DNA of 64,000 nt from Eremophila alpestris peregrina (Eukaryota; Chordata; Aves; Passeriformes; Alaudidae), in NCBI GenBank assembly GCA_009792885.1, contig WMCF01000006.1, forward strand, positions 1,240,001 to 1,304,000, in the 5' to 3' direction. The notes beneath the pieces are model-generated. The model saw only the letters and a program-made list of their open reading frames with translations, did no database searches and had not been told where the DNA came from. How positions within the stretch are numbered: the first letter of the stretch is position 1; each line of letters starts with the position of its first letter. Of the stretch, positions 39,611 through 54,794 are shown piece after piece. The position numbers were made by a program, and so were the translations under genes.

Positions 39611-42600
39611 GGACAGAGGAAAGATCTACTAGAAAGCACACAACCTCATTCGTGGAGAACTGTACTTGATCTTGTAAAGGAGACCTTAAGATCTGAGATG
39701 GTTTAGAACACTTTTTGATGGAATTTTGACAATCGTACTCATATCCTAATGAAACCCAAATCTTCCAGCGGAGCTCAAAACTTTCTGCCACAGAAAACTT
39801 ACAGCAGGTAGGGCAAGAGTGATCCTACCACTGTCATCAGTTTCACTTTAAGTCCATGCAGGACTCCAGGACTCCTTTGCTGGAGACACTGGCTCACTGC
39901 TCCTGTGCTTCATTCTACCTCTCTGTTCATGACACTTTCCTTCTTCAGGATACTGTGAATTCCATGGTAGCAAGAGACCTCCAACTCTAAAGTTGATTTC
40001 ACTAATATATTCAAATCCTACAACAATTACCCAAGCATTTCATATGATCCTCTGTCCTTTCTGTGACTTTATGCTCTAGGAATTCCAAAGGAAAAAGACA
40101 AAAAAGAAAACTCCAAGAGGTGCAAGCTGTTGAACTAGAAACTGAAGGAGAAGAGAAAAAAATATTAAAAGCTAATTCTGAAATCAGAAGTTCAGTTCTG
40201 TTAAACCCTTCCACTGAAGCAAGCTATTGCAGAAATTGGTATTACTGAACAAACTGTAAGACAGCACATCTTTCACACAAATAGACCCACATATTTTCAA
40301 AGTTTTTTCACTCTTCTCTTCCAGGTGAATAAGACCCTTCACAAAATTCACAGCCTACCAACATTAATCTGAACTCTGCATTTTTCTCCACCAGTCTCCT
40401 CTGCAGGTAAACTACAGGGCAAGTAATGTGCAGAGTATCACACCAACTGTAACTGACACTAGTACTAACATAAATTACATCTTTGAGTTGAGAAGGAAAA
40501 GAAACATTTAATCATTCTTGAAAGCGCGTTTAGCACCAGGACTAGACTTGTACCCTTTTGTGTGCCAACAGTACAAAGAAAAACGAAGAGGGAAGCCATT
40601 TCAAGAATTGCTCTGAGAATTGCACTTGAAGGGGAAAAAGAAATAAAACCAAAGAAAATAAACAAAGAAAATCAAGGAACAAACAGTCCTACTTAAGCTA
40701 ATATGGCTGCTAAACACATTAGAAAAACAAGCAAACCTTGTAGAGAGTACTGTGACTATCTTTGTGACCATTAACCAGATGCAACTTTGTCTTGCAAGTT
40801 GGGGAGAATATCAAATACCAGGAGCTCCTATCAGGCTCTGTCTCTGTCCCATTTGCTAGTTTCCTTTGCTCCTCCCAAGTATCAGCCAAGGAAGAAAATA
40901 GTTATAGTTTGTAAGCAATATATTTTGGGAGCTCATTGGCAGGAATCAGTGAGTAGACATTATTTTAGAAATACTCCCTTGCACTATCTTCTTTTTTCTT
41001 TGCTGTTTTTCAACTAACCACTATCCTACTAAGCACAGTATGTAATTTAAAAGAATTAACTTTAAAATGCTTTCATTACATCAGCACATGAATGAAGTGT
41101 TTATAAAGCCACATTTAATTAACTTTACACCCCAGCAGTCTCAAAGTTGAGGCATTTGCTTTCTAGGCTGCTTCCACATGTTCCTAAACAGCATTATGTT
41201 GGCCTCTGCTATCTTAGATGAGGGTACAACATAGCAAGTACCTACCTAATACAGCCCAATCACCCTCAAGCACCTCACCTTTTTGGTGGTAGCTCAATCT
41301 TTATGGCAAAAGACAATATTTATGGTACTTTAACACTCAGAGATCCCAAGGTCCAGTACAACCTTTCATTAAAACAATAACTTGATTCTCTTGGAAGGAG
41401 ACACCAATTTTCTTTGTGTCTGCAATGTCTGTGGAGCAGAAGTTCCTTTCTTCCTCCCAGGAAGCCAAGCCTTATGAATGACCCTGAAAGCCTGGGCCTT
41501 TAAGACTTGCTGTACTAACACTGGTTAACTTATTTTAGGGCCCAGGAACAACAGAGAAGTATTAACTCTAAGCATTGACATTAAGACAATAGAGAAAATT
41601 TATTTTTGAGTTCAAGTAACAGCTACCACACAAAATCTGGAACTTCAGGTGTCCCCTAATAAATCAGCTCATGCACTGCCAACAGCAAGATCTGACAGAG
41701 TACATGATCATCTCAGTAACAACACCAACAAAAGAGTCTCAAGGACTTACTGGCCAATTAACTCAGTCACTCAACATTAGGTATCCACGGTCTCTGGACT
41801 TGACACAGCCACATAAGCTTCCCTTCCCAATCAATGGGGAGAAATAAGCACCGGATGCCTGTGATCCATTCAGACAAGATACATCACATCATGAAATCGT
41901 GCAGTTGTCTGCAATCAAACTCAAGTTTGCTAATCTGTTTGCATGAAGGTAATCCTGTGTAGATGTATAAAGCTTAATACAACAGTATTTAGAAGTTTCC
42001 AAAAGAAAGCAAATGATTGCCTGGGCCATTGGGCTTGAAATCTGCTTTCCCTCAGAGATATTGCAAATCCATTTAAAGTTTTCCATGATAAGCCAAAGAA
42101 GTCTGGGACTGGGCAAGATTTGTTTTTCATTCAGCAAAAAGCACTTGGATTCAACAGAGACAGCAGAAACATTTTCGACATTTCAGGATTCAGTAAAGGT
42201 TACTGTAACATTACCTTCACAGTCTAAAGTTACACTTACAAAGCTAGATGGCATTTTTTATGTAACCAAACAGATGAACTACAAATGTAGTCATACTCCC
42301 AAATAATAATTTAGAAGAATAAATCAACAAAGCATTGCAACCAGTGAATAGTGTAACAAAGCACTTGCATCAGAGTTAAAGAAAAATAGTCAAATTTTAA
42401 CTCCATCATCATGCCAAATAGGGATCACATGAGTTAGATTTTATTATATTAGTGCATGCAAAATATGGCTTAGCCTAATCCCAACATGAAGTAATACTTC
42501 TATACCTCCTGATTTCCTTTTATTGAATTTATTTCTGGCTTAGTTATTACATTTAACACCAACTGATTACATGCGCAGTGCTGAAACAGGGATGTAATCC

Positions 42601-45600
42601 AAACTTCTCATCTGAGCCAGGCTATTTTTTCAGTCAAAATCCAAATTGGTCATTGTATATCATTTCTTTGACAGGGGGTGTCATTCAGCCTCAGAAACAA
42701 GCATTCTGCTCTCCATCCCCTGGCAGCATGCTGCCTCACTACTCACACTTGCTGTCATTCATGGCTATTAAGACACCAGATTCACCAGCTGGCTCTGGAA
42801 TGCGGCAGCTAATTGATGTCTGATAGAGACAGGGCTCACACAGGAAGCTCACTGAAGCTGAGCATGGAAACCAACAGGAAAAATTGGATCATCAGAAACC
42901 AAAAGTTCCTGCCATCTGGCTCTAGTCACTCAGTGCTGCTCCAGAACCATCTCATGCTACCCACTGGCAATATCATATAGAAGCACACCAGAAATTCCCA
43001 AGGGAACAAATATTTAACAGAACTGATGCAGCATTTCTTGCAAACGGCTTCAAGCATCTTACAGTTATTTTTCTTAGTGGTTTGTTCCTCTCTTCATGAA
43101 CTGCAACCACAAGAAACAATTCTCAATGACTGCACGACTGGACTCTGTAGATATTGCTCAGTGAGTGACAAGACATGTAAGGAAGGATAAGAACAAACTT
43201 AGATGAGAATATGTGCACCATGAATTTACAGCAGCAAGTTTCAAATGCATTTCAATAGTTCTTGTTTTGCATAATAATGTAGGTTGTCTATGACTGAACT
43301 TACCATTGCAGGCAAAAGAAAGTAAAGGTTGCAACAAGATTTCCATACATTAAAAGTTTTTAAAGATGCAAAAATGGTGTTTGGCATTTTTAGATAAAGT
43401 ATATAATCAACACATTCATTTAATACTTCTCTTTAATGCTACTTCCTTTTAATTATCTTGTTCACCTAATGTATTCATGGTCTGTGATTTCTCTGGAGGG
43501 AAAAGCTAAATATTCATTCCATCTGTTTTAAATTCCCCATTTGAGAATTTGCAGTAAGCTTAATACATCTTTCTTGCCTTATGAAGAGAAAATATCATTA
43601 TATTTAAACTCCCAGAACTGTTGTTATTTTACAGCAGTTAAGTTTTAATGTTTGTGTGTTAATCTGTTTTGGTCAGAAACACAAGATTCTTGGGCATTGT
43701 CATACCACTAATACTTCAAGCACGACTTTAAACAGCACCAAGAAGAAGTTTCTCAATCCCTGCCATTTGTGTGTGGACAGATATTGCCTTTAAAATCATC
43801 CTCCACTAAATGGTTTGGCTTGGCAAACCAAATTTACTTTACATTCTAAAAGCTGATGCTCAAAGTTTCCTGCTGAGTTAAGAAAGTGTGGCAGAACTAT
43901 ATTATCAATCACTCCAAGTAGGAGTGAAGTCAGAGGCTACAAACCTGCCACAGGCCCAGTGAAAAAACTGCCTCTGATAACACGTAGAGGCAATGAGATG
44001 TCTAATATATTTTATGGACAGCCTTAAAAATTATTTACAGCATATAATACAATGTCATCTGCCTACAGACAGCAGACTTGTTTGAAGAGGAATATTAGAA
44101 GCCTTTCAAGCATAGGGAACTGCTGAAGTGAAGTTGCTACAAATACCTTTATGTTAATACTGGTTTACATCTTCAAGAAACATACAACAAAGGCTTAAGA
44201 AAAAAATGGATTACTGAAAACAATCGCATTCCACTTATATGCCCCATATAAAAAGTCAGATGTTCTCTTTTCTCATAATTCTTTATTTTACTTCAAATCT
44301 CAAAAGACTGCTATATTTAATTTTCTTTAGGTAGGTGAATAAAGAAACACGTTAAATACTGCAAATATTTGACCCAAATAAGACCAAACTGTATCTTTTC
44401 CTGCTACCATCATATTTAACAGACTTTTATAAACTTAGATTATTAGGGAAACCATGTGATGGTAACCTTCAAAAATGTCTTTAAATTTTTACCAGACATT
44501 TAAAATATATTCATTTTTTTAATAAAATAATCACACCAAAATTTTGCATTTACAACATCTTTTAAATAAGACATTACATTAAAAAATGCAATACTTTTAG
44601 ATGCTATGATCCATAAATAATACCAATGTAAATGCAAACAGCCTTCTGGAAAAGCAATACAAAGTAGTCACAAGACAAACATGGAAATGGAGAATGAAAA
44701 ACAGCAGTTGATAAGAGAAATAAAAAGGAGAGTGTGCTAGTATTTTATAATAGTCTCAAGAAATCGAATGCCAGAAGTAAGTATCAAGACAAAAATATCC
44801 AGCTGAATTATTAAGGGGCATGGCTAGCTTTATGACCATTAATAAACACACACTTGTTGTATGTGTTAAATTGAAGGAAATCAGATCTTGGATTTTAAAA
44901 CATTCAGAGCAAGCAGGTAACTTGTCTGTCATCTCCCACTCACAGCATACAAAATGGCAAAGGAGTACTGTGTTTGTTGAAACATTGGACAGTCCCCAGA
45001 AGAAACAGCTGTGTACAAAAAGGGCCCAAGCAAACTCAGAAAAGTTATTTTTTATAAAGTAGTTGAAGTGGTAAGGGTAAAAATTCAAATATTAATATGA
45101 TACAAAAAATTATTAATTTTAACTTCTGCCCTTCCCTTTGGTAGCCTGAATAAAATAACAAAAGTAATTCCACAGCTCTTCTCATGTGTCAAGACTCTAT
45201 TCCAAATGTCAAACTCTGTATCAAGTATTACAAGTACTGAATAAAGATGTAAATATTGTCATGTTGTAAATTAGCCTTCGTGGGAAAATTAGGATGCAAA
45301 GAATGGTACCAAGGGAATTGTCCAGACATGGGTTTAACAATGCTGTGCCTGCCCTCCCACAGTAACTTTTAACAAAATTGACTTCATTCCTCTCACAAGG
45401 TACCTTGCCAAGAAATGGATCTGAATAAAGGGCCCTCATTAGCAATAAAACTTTGGAGGGAAGTGCTGCTTGAAATTTGCTTTGCTGAAGTGCATGCAAG
45501 GAAAAGTACTTTGCTGAATTATTAACAGAGTCTGCACAAGGCAGTCCCAGCCTGCTGGTCCTACTGTGTCAGCTGCTGCTCCCAGATGTTCCAACAGCAA

Positions 45601-46323
45601 CAGAGGAATAAAACTGTAGTATCCATGCATGCATCATCCTGGTAGTGAAGCTTAGGACATCATCCTTCTCTACAACTGTGGAGCTCACAGTGACTATTCA
45701 GACCTTCTCAACTCCCAGCAAGGCTCTGAATGTGCTCTGGGAAATGGCATGTAAAAGCTGACAGAACAATGCAAGGAATATTAATGTTCACATCCTTTTT
45801 ACCCAGTTAGGTTCTGAGCAAAATTCTTAAATGCAGTTGGTATGCGCAGGAAAGTATCAAAATTATTCAGAGTTGCTCAGAAAATTCTGCTGGTATTCAG
45901 AGAATTACTACCTTAGTGACAGCATAAAATATTTAAGTTTTAATACTGACAGCACCACCTAATCAATCTGAAAACAAAGCATGTCCTATCTCAAGCAACT
46001 TATGGTTTAACAGAATTGTAAACTAAATTCCTATAACATTACCTTTATTAAGCAATCTTTAATTCATTCATTTAATTCCAGGCCACAGCTGCACATCTAA
46101 AATAGGGTGCCTAGATGAATTTTAAGAAATTTTCATTACAGCACAGTTCTAAACACTGAGTTTTGAACAAACATGGCAAGCTACAGTCCTAGCTCCATGA
46201 TTTAGTAATCTTTAACAGCTGGAGGGTTCATGCAGCATGGACTACTCTTGTAAATAATGGCGCTCCCGCTGTGTGCTAAAGGCAAAAAGAGAATTTAAGA
46301 TTCCTAGCATTCAATACTAATAC

Positions 46324-46458
46324 NNNNNNNNNNNNNNNNNNNNNNNNNNNNNNNNNNNNNNNNNNNNNNNNNNNNNNNNNNNNNNNNNNNNNNNNNNNNN
46401 NNNNNNNNNNNNNNNNNNNNNNNNNNNNNNNNNNNNNNNNNNNNNNNNNNNNNNNNNN
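46324..46458. other. Assembly gap (135 N)
   Basis: There are 135 undetermined bases inside the 27.5-kb intron. Flanking sequence is ordinary AT-rich intron on both sides. Confidence 1.
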
Positions 46459-47467
46459 AGTTTGAAAAATTCCTATTCTAGGTATTGACAATAAAAGCCA
46501 TAAGACAATGTCATAAGAAGTGCCTCATATTCAGTTTATTCAGAAATTAGAAGCCAACAGGCAACTGGTTCTTCTTCACTTACTTCCTTGATGTGTGGGC
46601 CTAAGTAGAATGACTTACTCTAATGCAATGTTAGCCATTACCAAACACATTCTCCTGAGCAGGCACCGAGCACAAGGACACCCAACAACTTCTCAAAAGA
46701 GCAGAGGAAGTGTGGAGATGCTACAGAGAACCTGGTTGCTTATGAGTACCCACACACATGCATTGACCACTATAAGGTAAAATTCAGATGCAGAAGCACT
46801 GTACATCAAGGCTTGTGGTCTAGTATTTTTCATTTATATGAAAAAATACTCACATCTTGCCCCTACAGGAGTTTTTAATGGATTAAGAGAAAACAGTGGC
46901 CAGTAAGTTAAAAAGGAAAGTGGAAAGGCCCAACTGACTTTTATACAGTGTAATTTATTGTAGAAGTTCTCAAGAAGATAATATATTGGGACAAATTCAC
47001 TGCACCTTGGCTCCATTTTTGTATCTGCTCCTGTGCTTTCATTTCTTTTCAGGATATGCCAGTGCTTTCTTTTCCCTCAAATCCTTTCACATAACTAAGA
47101 CCATGCATGCCACCTCCTCTTTCATTGCAAAAGGACACAATTCAAAGACCTGATTTCTCTGTGTCCCATATTCCTGTTTTTCCTTCAGCAGACAAGAGCT
47201 CAGTGGGGTTTCTGTTGCAACCAGCTCTAACAACCTGGCTGGAAACTGTCATGTGCCCCTTCTGCCTCCTCTCACTCATAGCCTCTCCTATCTCTTAGAC
47301 CTGCTGCTGAGTTGCATCAGCAAATTTTCTACATAGATGGGAACATTTTAGAAAGTGTTAAAGAACGCATTTAACTTTTTCTGATATATGCAAAACTACA
47401 AAGATGACTGAAGCTGGAGGTTTCCTCCTTTTAGAGAAAAAAATCTACCTGGTGATAAATGAAAGGG

Positions 47468-47558
47468 AAAAATAACCCAAAATAACCAATCAACAAAGAA
47501 CAAAAAAAAAAAAACAAACCAAAACAAAAACAACCCACAAAAACAAATAAAAACAACA
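47468..47558. repeat. A/C-rich low-complexity tract
   Basis: A runs (up to A13) alternate with AACC and AAAAC units. This is the same kind of simple sequence as at 7090 and 16051; the ARHGAP42 sense strand is T/G-rich. Confidence 0.85.
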
Positions 47559-50500
47559 GTTTGGGGGTTTTGCCCCTTTTTCCTTCAGCAATCCCCTGAA
47601 AATATTTACAAGACATAATACAGCAGTGGATATGGTCATAGTAGGTAGCTAGTCATCCAATAAGAGATACCATTTCTTTTTAGGGTTTACTCCATGGACT
47701 GTAACTCAGCAAAAACTGTAAAAGATAAAGCAACCACAAACACAACCATACTGAAGGAAAAACAGCTCAGTAGTGTACTTGCAAGTCTGGGCATTTATCT
47801 TTTTATCACTACCATTAATACAAACAGTGCATGTCTCTTGACTAAGCTGAGAGTTCAAATCATACTGAAAGGAAAAGAGCTTGAGAATGTAGTTTCAGAT
47901 AGGCAGCAGAAGAAAATTTTTCTGGTTTTACCCCCCTTTATGGCTTTCCAAACAAACCAAAAAATTTCTCAGCTTGAATGTTTATGTTAACATATTATCA
48001 AGTGGGAAATGGCTACATAAACACAGGAAACAGCATAATTGGAGCACAGAACTAATTAAGAAAAAAACAGATCCAGAATTCAAGTATACCACACTTCACA
48101 ACATTTTTTAATAGTACATTATTCTATTGAGTACTCTGGTAAATGTAGATATTTTAGGGTATTAAAAGTATCTTTACCTTCTTAAACATTTATCACATGA
48201 AACATAAAGAACAAGTAAACAAAAAACCCCAAATTTTCTTCTATAGGGGGAAATCTTCAATTTAAGAAGTGCAGAAGTGAAGGAATATCTGCTTTTGTGG
48301 AGAGTTGTGTGGTTTTTTTAAACTTTCTGTTCAGTGCACTAACATTCAGAAATTATCTGATTAAGATAAATCCTAGCAAATAAGCAAACAGCTTTACTCT
48401 ACAAAAAGCTTATTTTAAACCTTCCAGGACATTTTTAATCTGGCTGTTAGACCTACTTAGCAGTTACCCCAAATCAGTTCCATATGTTTATTACTTTGTC
48501 TCTTTGCTTTTCCAAATCCTGATCTGTAAATTTTGTGGCCAGGGCTGTTTCCCTCACTGTGCAGATGTCAACAAAACCTCTCCGGAGCAGAGTGAATTTA
48601 CCCTGAACAGGCCTCCTTGTGAGGTCCATTAGGATGTGAAGGGAAAGTTGGAAATCAATAAAAGAATAAATAAACATTTAACTAATCAAAGTGAGAACTT
48701 TCTAACTTACCATGAAAAGTAAAACCAATGTTATTTAATTAGAACAGATTATTTCTTAAGGGATGTTGAGCTGCCAGACTCACAACATTTATTTTGAAAA
48801 GCCTAATCTTTTCAGAATTCCTGAAATTGCCTTTAAATAGTCTTTCCTTAAAAAACCACAAAATCAGAGTGCAGGTTCCTTCTTCCTTGACTGAGGCTGG
48901 ACACATTAAAGTAGATAGACAAACTGTTCTTCAGTGACAAACCTCTTAAAAAATCAAGAGTTTGATTACCTTGATGTCATAAGAAACAACTTCTGAGTCC
49001 GAAGTAAGAATAAACACTTCAAAACTTAAAGTTTAAAACAAACAAATAAACAAAATGGAAGTTTAGCAGTGAGACATAAAAATAAGCAAATGGCTAACCC
49101 AACAAGGAAGCCAAGATGTTGGCAGGAATGTTTACTGCAGCTAGGATTTTCTTTTAAATTTTTCATACTGCAGAATCTGTCAGAGAATATATTTTTTTTT
49201 TCAAATTGCCAGAAATGGTTATATTTGACATAGTGGCTCTGATTTTCTTCAAACAAACATGCAATCAAAATGGCTAGTTCAGAACTCTCCATAGAAATTT
49301 TGGCTCCTGAATACTGAAATCAACCTATTTAGAGCCTCACGCAAAATGCTCTTGGGACAAATGTCATGGGTGAGGATGTTACTCTTAAATTCAACCAGAA
49401 AAGCAGATTTGTTAGATGTCCAGCTTCTGCCTGTTTCCCTCTTTCCCCATAATCCCAACCTACAGCATACTATTAGCCCATTACCATGATGGGCACCCTT
49501 GAAATAACTTACTAAACTCTACTTAATGACAATCTGATCCAGACTAAGAGGGATGCATGGTCACTGAGCAATACAGAATACTTACCCTGTTTCTACATGA
49601 CATTTTTCAACACTTGGCCTAATCTCAGTTTATGCCTTAGACATTTTCCTCATCAAAGTCTATTTTCTTTGGCAAAGTACTTCACAATGCAGCTCATCAT
49701 GAGGAAGTTTTCCTGACATTCAGCCTGAATTCTCTCCCAATTTCTTCCTGTCAGATGATTGTCTCTTCTTAGCTAGATGATGTAAGCAGCATTCACACTT
49801 CCCAGACAAAGAAATAAAAGTTTCAAATCAGAGTGAGAGCTTGAGAAGGTGAACAGTTCAAACTGAAAGGGGTCTTAAGTAGTGATCTACCTACTTTTTT
49901 TAGGAATCAATGTGATCACTTCTGTGTGAGGAAAAAATGCCTTCTCTGTGGCTAAGTGGTGGCTGTGGGGACTAAGCAATTGTGTAAGCAGTCACATAAT
50001 ACCTGTCTGCTGCTCCTAGCAAAGGTGAGAATTCAAACAGCCAGGCCACGTTGTGCTGGTTTATGGCTGGCCCTGCACTATTTGTGACCATCATATGCTG
50101 CTTCTTTTAGTGTGAAAATTAATTTGCACCTTCAGAGACACTGCAGGTCTTCATGGGTCAATGCCACTAACTACACAAGTGGGGTTAATAAGTCTACTAT
50201 TTGTTACTATTAGGAATCACTTTGCATTATATTGCACAGCTGCTGTGAAGTAAAACACCGAGAAAAGCAGTCTGACAGTTCAATGCTTTGCTTCTGTGAC
50301 ACATTCTTGATAGTTTGGATACTGCCACGATTCTCCTATCTACTATTTGTTATCTCTTCAGTACCAACAAAACCAAAAAGCATTGTTTAAAAAAAAAAAG
50401 CAAATAAGAAGTTGGTGCTGAGGAAATTAGCTATTTAAAGAGATTAATGTAATTAGAAGTTGTATTTTGCTTTAACAACGGCTTCATGAATGGACACATC

Positions 50501-53500
50501 CAGGCATAAAGCCAAAATCAGCTTAGCTGTTTGTAATGGTTCTATGCCCAGGAACTGTTAATGTTCAAACTGGAAGTATGTATCCTTTCAGGAAACAAAA
50601 GCACGTGTATGAACATTTCAGATATATTCTGAAGAAATGTATGTTAGCCACAGATGCAGGCTACTCAGAGGTAAGGGAACTTTCATAGATATAGGATCCA
50701 TAGAAAAACTTTCCATTTCTCCATGCTATTGGCATACAAAGTTTTACTGGTAGCTGACACACTGAAGAAGGTTCAGATGTTATTTAAAGCTCAAATGCAG
50801 AATAATTATAACTTAGAAGGTTCTGACAGTTATCAGTAGAGAAAATTCAAAATGAGTATATTGGGAACAGCAGCCAAAATTAAGAAAGGAACACAGGACA
50901 TGGTATGACGCATGCCATGACAAGACACTTAGAGAAAAAGGTCTAGAAATAGTATCAGGTTCAGATTTTCTAGCCTTTTTTCTGCTTTCATGCAAATATA
51001 ACTAACAAAATAAGTCAATTTAGAAAGCTGTCATCTAGCTTGTAAAAAGGTCTCAACATAGTGTAAGAGGCAGCTTAGGGGGGAGAAAGTGGGCTCAGCT
51101 GCAGAGGTTGCACCTCCCTGTGGTGCTGCTGGATGCCTATCAGGGAAAACAAGTCGATTTTTGCCTCAGTGTGGGAATTATGGATGGTCTTGCCCTACCA
51201 GGCAGCCTCCCTGTCATGCCAGACCCCACTGCAGGCTTTGGCTGGCCATAGCCCACTCCTACTGACTGTGACACTTGGACTTCAGTGGAATTTCACATCA
51301 CGTCATGACATGTCACATGACAGCAAATTAGACCAAAATTTTACTGATTTTGACCAATGTAGATGGGCCACCTTCACTTAACCCAGAAAGGAAATGTGAA
51401 TCAATATTGTTTGAATAATAGCTTTTACTAAAGAACAGCTATCCAAAGAAGCAGCTCTCACAACATTTTAATCCTTAAGGCTACCAGACTCTGTGGCCCC
51501 ATGCTTCAAAACTTTTCTCAGAGCCATGTGACCATGGCTTCCAGATTTCCACTCTAATTTCCTTTAACATTAGAAAAATCTCTTTCCTTGACCACGACTA
51601 CTTGTAATAGCAGGGCTGCAACAAATATTGCACCAGGAGGTAGATTTGTAGTCATTTATTTTGGTGGTCATGCTAGCTTAAGCAGTTTGCTGATCTTGAA
51701 ATGCCCCTTCATCCTGTTTTTGACTTCTGTTGCTGTGACACTGAAACGGTCTGTCGCAACATGGTTGAAAAATAACCAGTAAATATCTTGTTTGTTTTGC
51801 TTTTAGCCAGGTCAGTTTTGTGAAGTGAGTACATAATAAACTGGCATGGCTCCAAAAAACCAGGCAAAGCTGTTAATCTGTTTCAGTCAGCTCAAAGCAG
51901 AAGCACTTGCTTCAGGAGATACATCCAAGAAAGCTTCTCAAAATAACAATAACTGAAACCTCTGCAGACATTTCAAAAGTATACTAAAGGCAGCCTAAAT
52001 GTTCTGAAAATATCAGCACAACATCCTAACAGAGAATACTTACATAAAACACCTTTGTATGTAACACAGCTATGAGCCCATGCAGATTACACAGATTGCT
52101 CAAGGGAGAATATTTTGCTTCCTTGTGAAAAGGTGGGGGCTTTGGCTGGTGTTTATTTGGTTTAAATAAAGGCATATTTGTTTCTGCACACCCTTTGGTA
52201 CATAAAGTGCTTGTGATGTTTTCTGTTTTTAATCACATTTCCCAGGACATTAAATAAGCACAACAAATACAGCAGTTTCATTCCGGAGATCAGACTAAAT
52301 GAAGGAAGATTTAAAAAAAAACCAGTTTGTAGGAATGAAGCACCTTTCTCATCCTTCCAGTAGAATTGCAGATAAATTCAGAATCCATTAAAAAATTTAG
52401 AAAGTGGTGGCATGCCCTAGGTATCAGCATGTTCTGGCATGATCAAAAGCTAGTAATGGGTACAGCACATATCCTCTTCTACGATAGGCTATAAGGTTGG
52501 CTGATCCATAACTCATGTTCCTTTAAAATACTCATTTAAAAGTGCAAACATCTTTCTTTCTCTTTTCTCTGTCAACAATCATCTGAAAAGACACTTGGTG
52601 ATGGTGGTAGAGGCAAAAGAATCTAAAAACTAAAACTGCAACCAGCACACTTCTGTGACGACTACAACGTCATTAAAACAAACTATGTCCAGCAACACTA
52701 CTCACAGAATGCTCCCCAAAATTTTGGGAAGTGCTGTCAGGCAATGCAATACTGCATGCAGTGAAATGCTTGCATGGAATGGGCATATGAATTGAGAACA
52801 TTTATAAAATTTATAGGTTTAAAGGCAATGAAATTATCTAGGCCCAAGATGAGGAGGACAGGGTGCAAAAGGCTCTGTATATGATATGGTTCTGCACTCT
52901 GGACATTCATATCAACAGGAAACAACTCACATTTTCAAAAGAAAAAGAAAAACATAGAGAGAAAGCTGCTAAGAAATATAGAGCAAAACATGAACAGTAG
53001 GTTCTCTGTTGACTTAATGATCATAAAACTGTGAAAATATTGAGTGAATAGCATTGTTCTGTCACAGCACAATGATTCCAGATGTACTTTCTGCAACATT
53101 AAAGAAAACATAGACCTGTATTTTCAAACCCAGAGGATGCCAGTTACAGTGATGTGAGAGGGACTAGTTGCCACTGCTTTCTATTGAGATCAGTTGGGTC
53201 TTTAAAATATTATCATACTCAAATGTCCCAAGATGACTGTTGTTTTTTCATTTCCACAAAAAATAATGGAAAAATTATTTTAAATAATGAAAATTATTGG
53301 AGAAATTAGAACTAGTTTTAAAAAAATTAGGAATGTACCAATTATGGAAACTGATGCAGTGTTATCTGGCAGAGCCAGCTAATGCTCTGTAGTAATAGCA
53401 CCCACAATTTTATCTCCAAATTGTCTGGCCTAGTATGTGTTCTTTATCTGAGAAAAGTTCAGAAATACATACAGCTGTTATATGTTAAACTACCTTAATG

Positions 53501-54394
53501 ATAACAGAACATGAGCTGTTTACTTTTATTACTTGTTTTGTTTTTTTTTAACTGAGCACAAATGCTCAGAAACATCCACTGAACACGTGCATTTTCATAC
53601 TTTGGTGGTGCAGAGAAAGGCAGCAAACGGGATTCCTTCTAGCCCAAGATAGGGCAAGGGGAAAGCTCCACTGAGAGTTCCTTCTCAACAAGACCACACC
53701 AAACAAACGTTGCAGATTTGCTCTCTAGGAAGTCTGCATGACAGAAATATGCCTATCACTTCCTGATTTCATAGATGAGTTACAATGGTCACAGATAACA
53801 TCTCCAGGGAAATGAAGATCCAGTTCTAGTGTCTTTTTGATAGCAATTAAATCAAAGAAATTACTGTCTTCTGGATAGTAATTTTGGCCCAGAAGGTCTT
53901 CATTTTCCTTGTGTGCACTGAAGTGACCGGAAGGAAGTAAAAGAAATTTAGCGAGAGAGGAATTATTTTTCCAGCTGGATCACTTCTCCAATTATGTTCA
54001 TCACACAGTCACGCAAACATTTGTACCAGCACAACAGGGAAGACCTTTTCTCAAAAGGTTCAAGAAACACTCTGCAGATACGCAATTAATATGAACACAG
54101 AAACAGTCTTTTAAGTGTCGCTGAATGCCCCCTAAGTAACCTCCCAGTTTTGACAGAGGAAGAAGATGGAACACAAGGCTTACTGAGATTTAGGGCAAAG
54201 CTGGTTCTGCAAACTGCTAATTAGATAAAATTCTCTGTAGCACTTTTCCTCCGCTCATTCCAGAGCTAAAACACAGCAGAAAACCATGCAATGATACTGA
54301 GTACACTCTTGCTTCTGCAATAGTCTCCAAGTAATTCTGCAATGTTTGTTCTGGTTTATTCTTACAAAGCAAGACTGACAACTTTATCAGCAAG

Positions 54395-54408
54395 AAAAAA
54401 AAAAAAAA
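54395..54408. repeat. A14 homopolymer
   Basis: Fourteen consecutive A; simple sequence. Confidence 0.9.
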
Positions 54409-54778
54409 GGAAGAAAAATCTGATTTCAAGAGCTGAAGTGTTAATTTATTGCTGAGGACTAGTTCAAGTGTGCTGAAAGATGTAATTTCAATTAATGAAT
54501 CACAGGCCTCCAAATAACATTGATCTAATTTGTTTGAATTAAAGTTAATCAAAGAGACCTCCTTGCAGTCTCTTCTCATTCTCAGCTTCTGGATGTTTAA
54601 ACCTTCCTTGTTGCCTTTTTCTGTATCTTTTGTAGTCTACATAATACTTTCTGGCCAGAAATGCATATATCAAGTATTCAAAATGGGGCCTCCCTAAAAG
54701 TTTTATAAAGGCATGTGACTTGTTTTCAGTAACTTTCCCAATGATTTCTAAAACATAGCATGACTGTCAGCTGATGGT

Positions 54779-54794
54779 AAAAAAAAAAAAAAAA
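54779..54794. repeat. A16 homopolymer
   Basis: Sixteen consecutive A; simple sequence about 370 bases from the previous A run. Confidence 0.9.

Noticed and set aside
45280..45630. Possible unrecognised LTR with AATAAA signals
   Set aside because: AATAAA words occur (near 45425 and 45606), but no terminal repeats or known LTR blocks could be matched.
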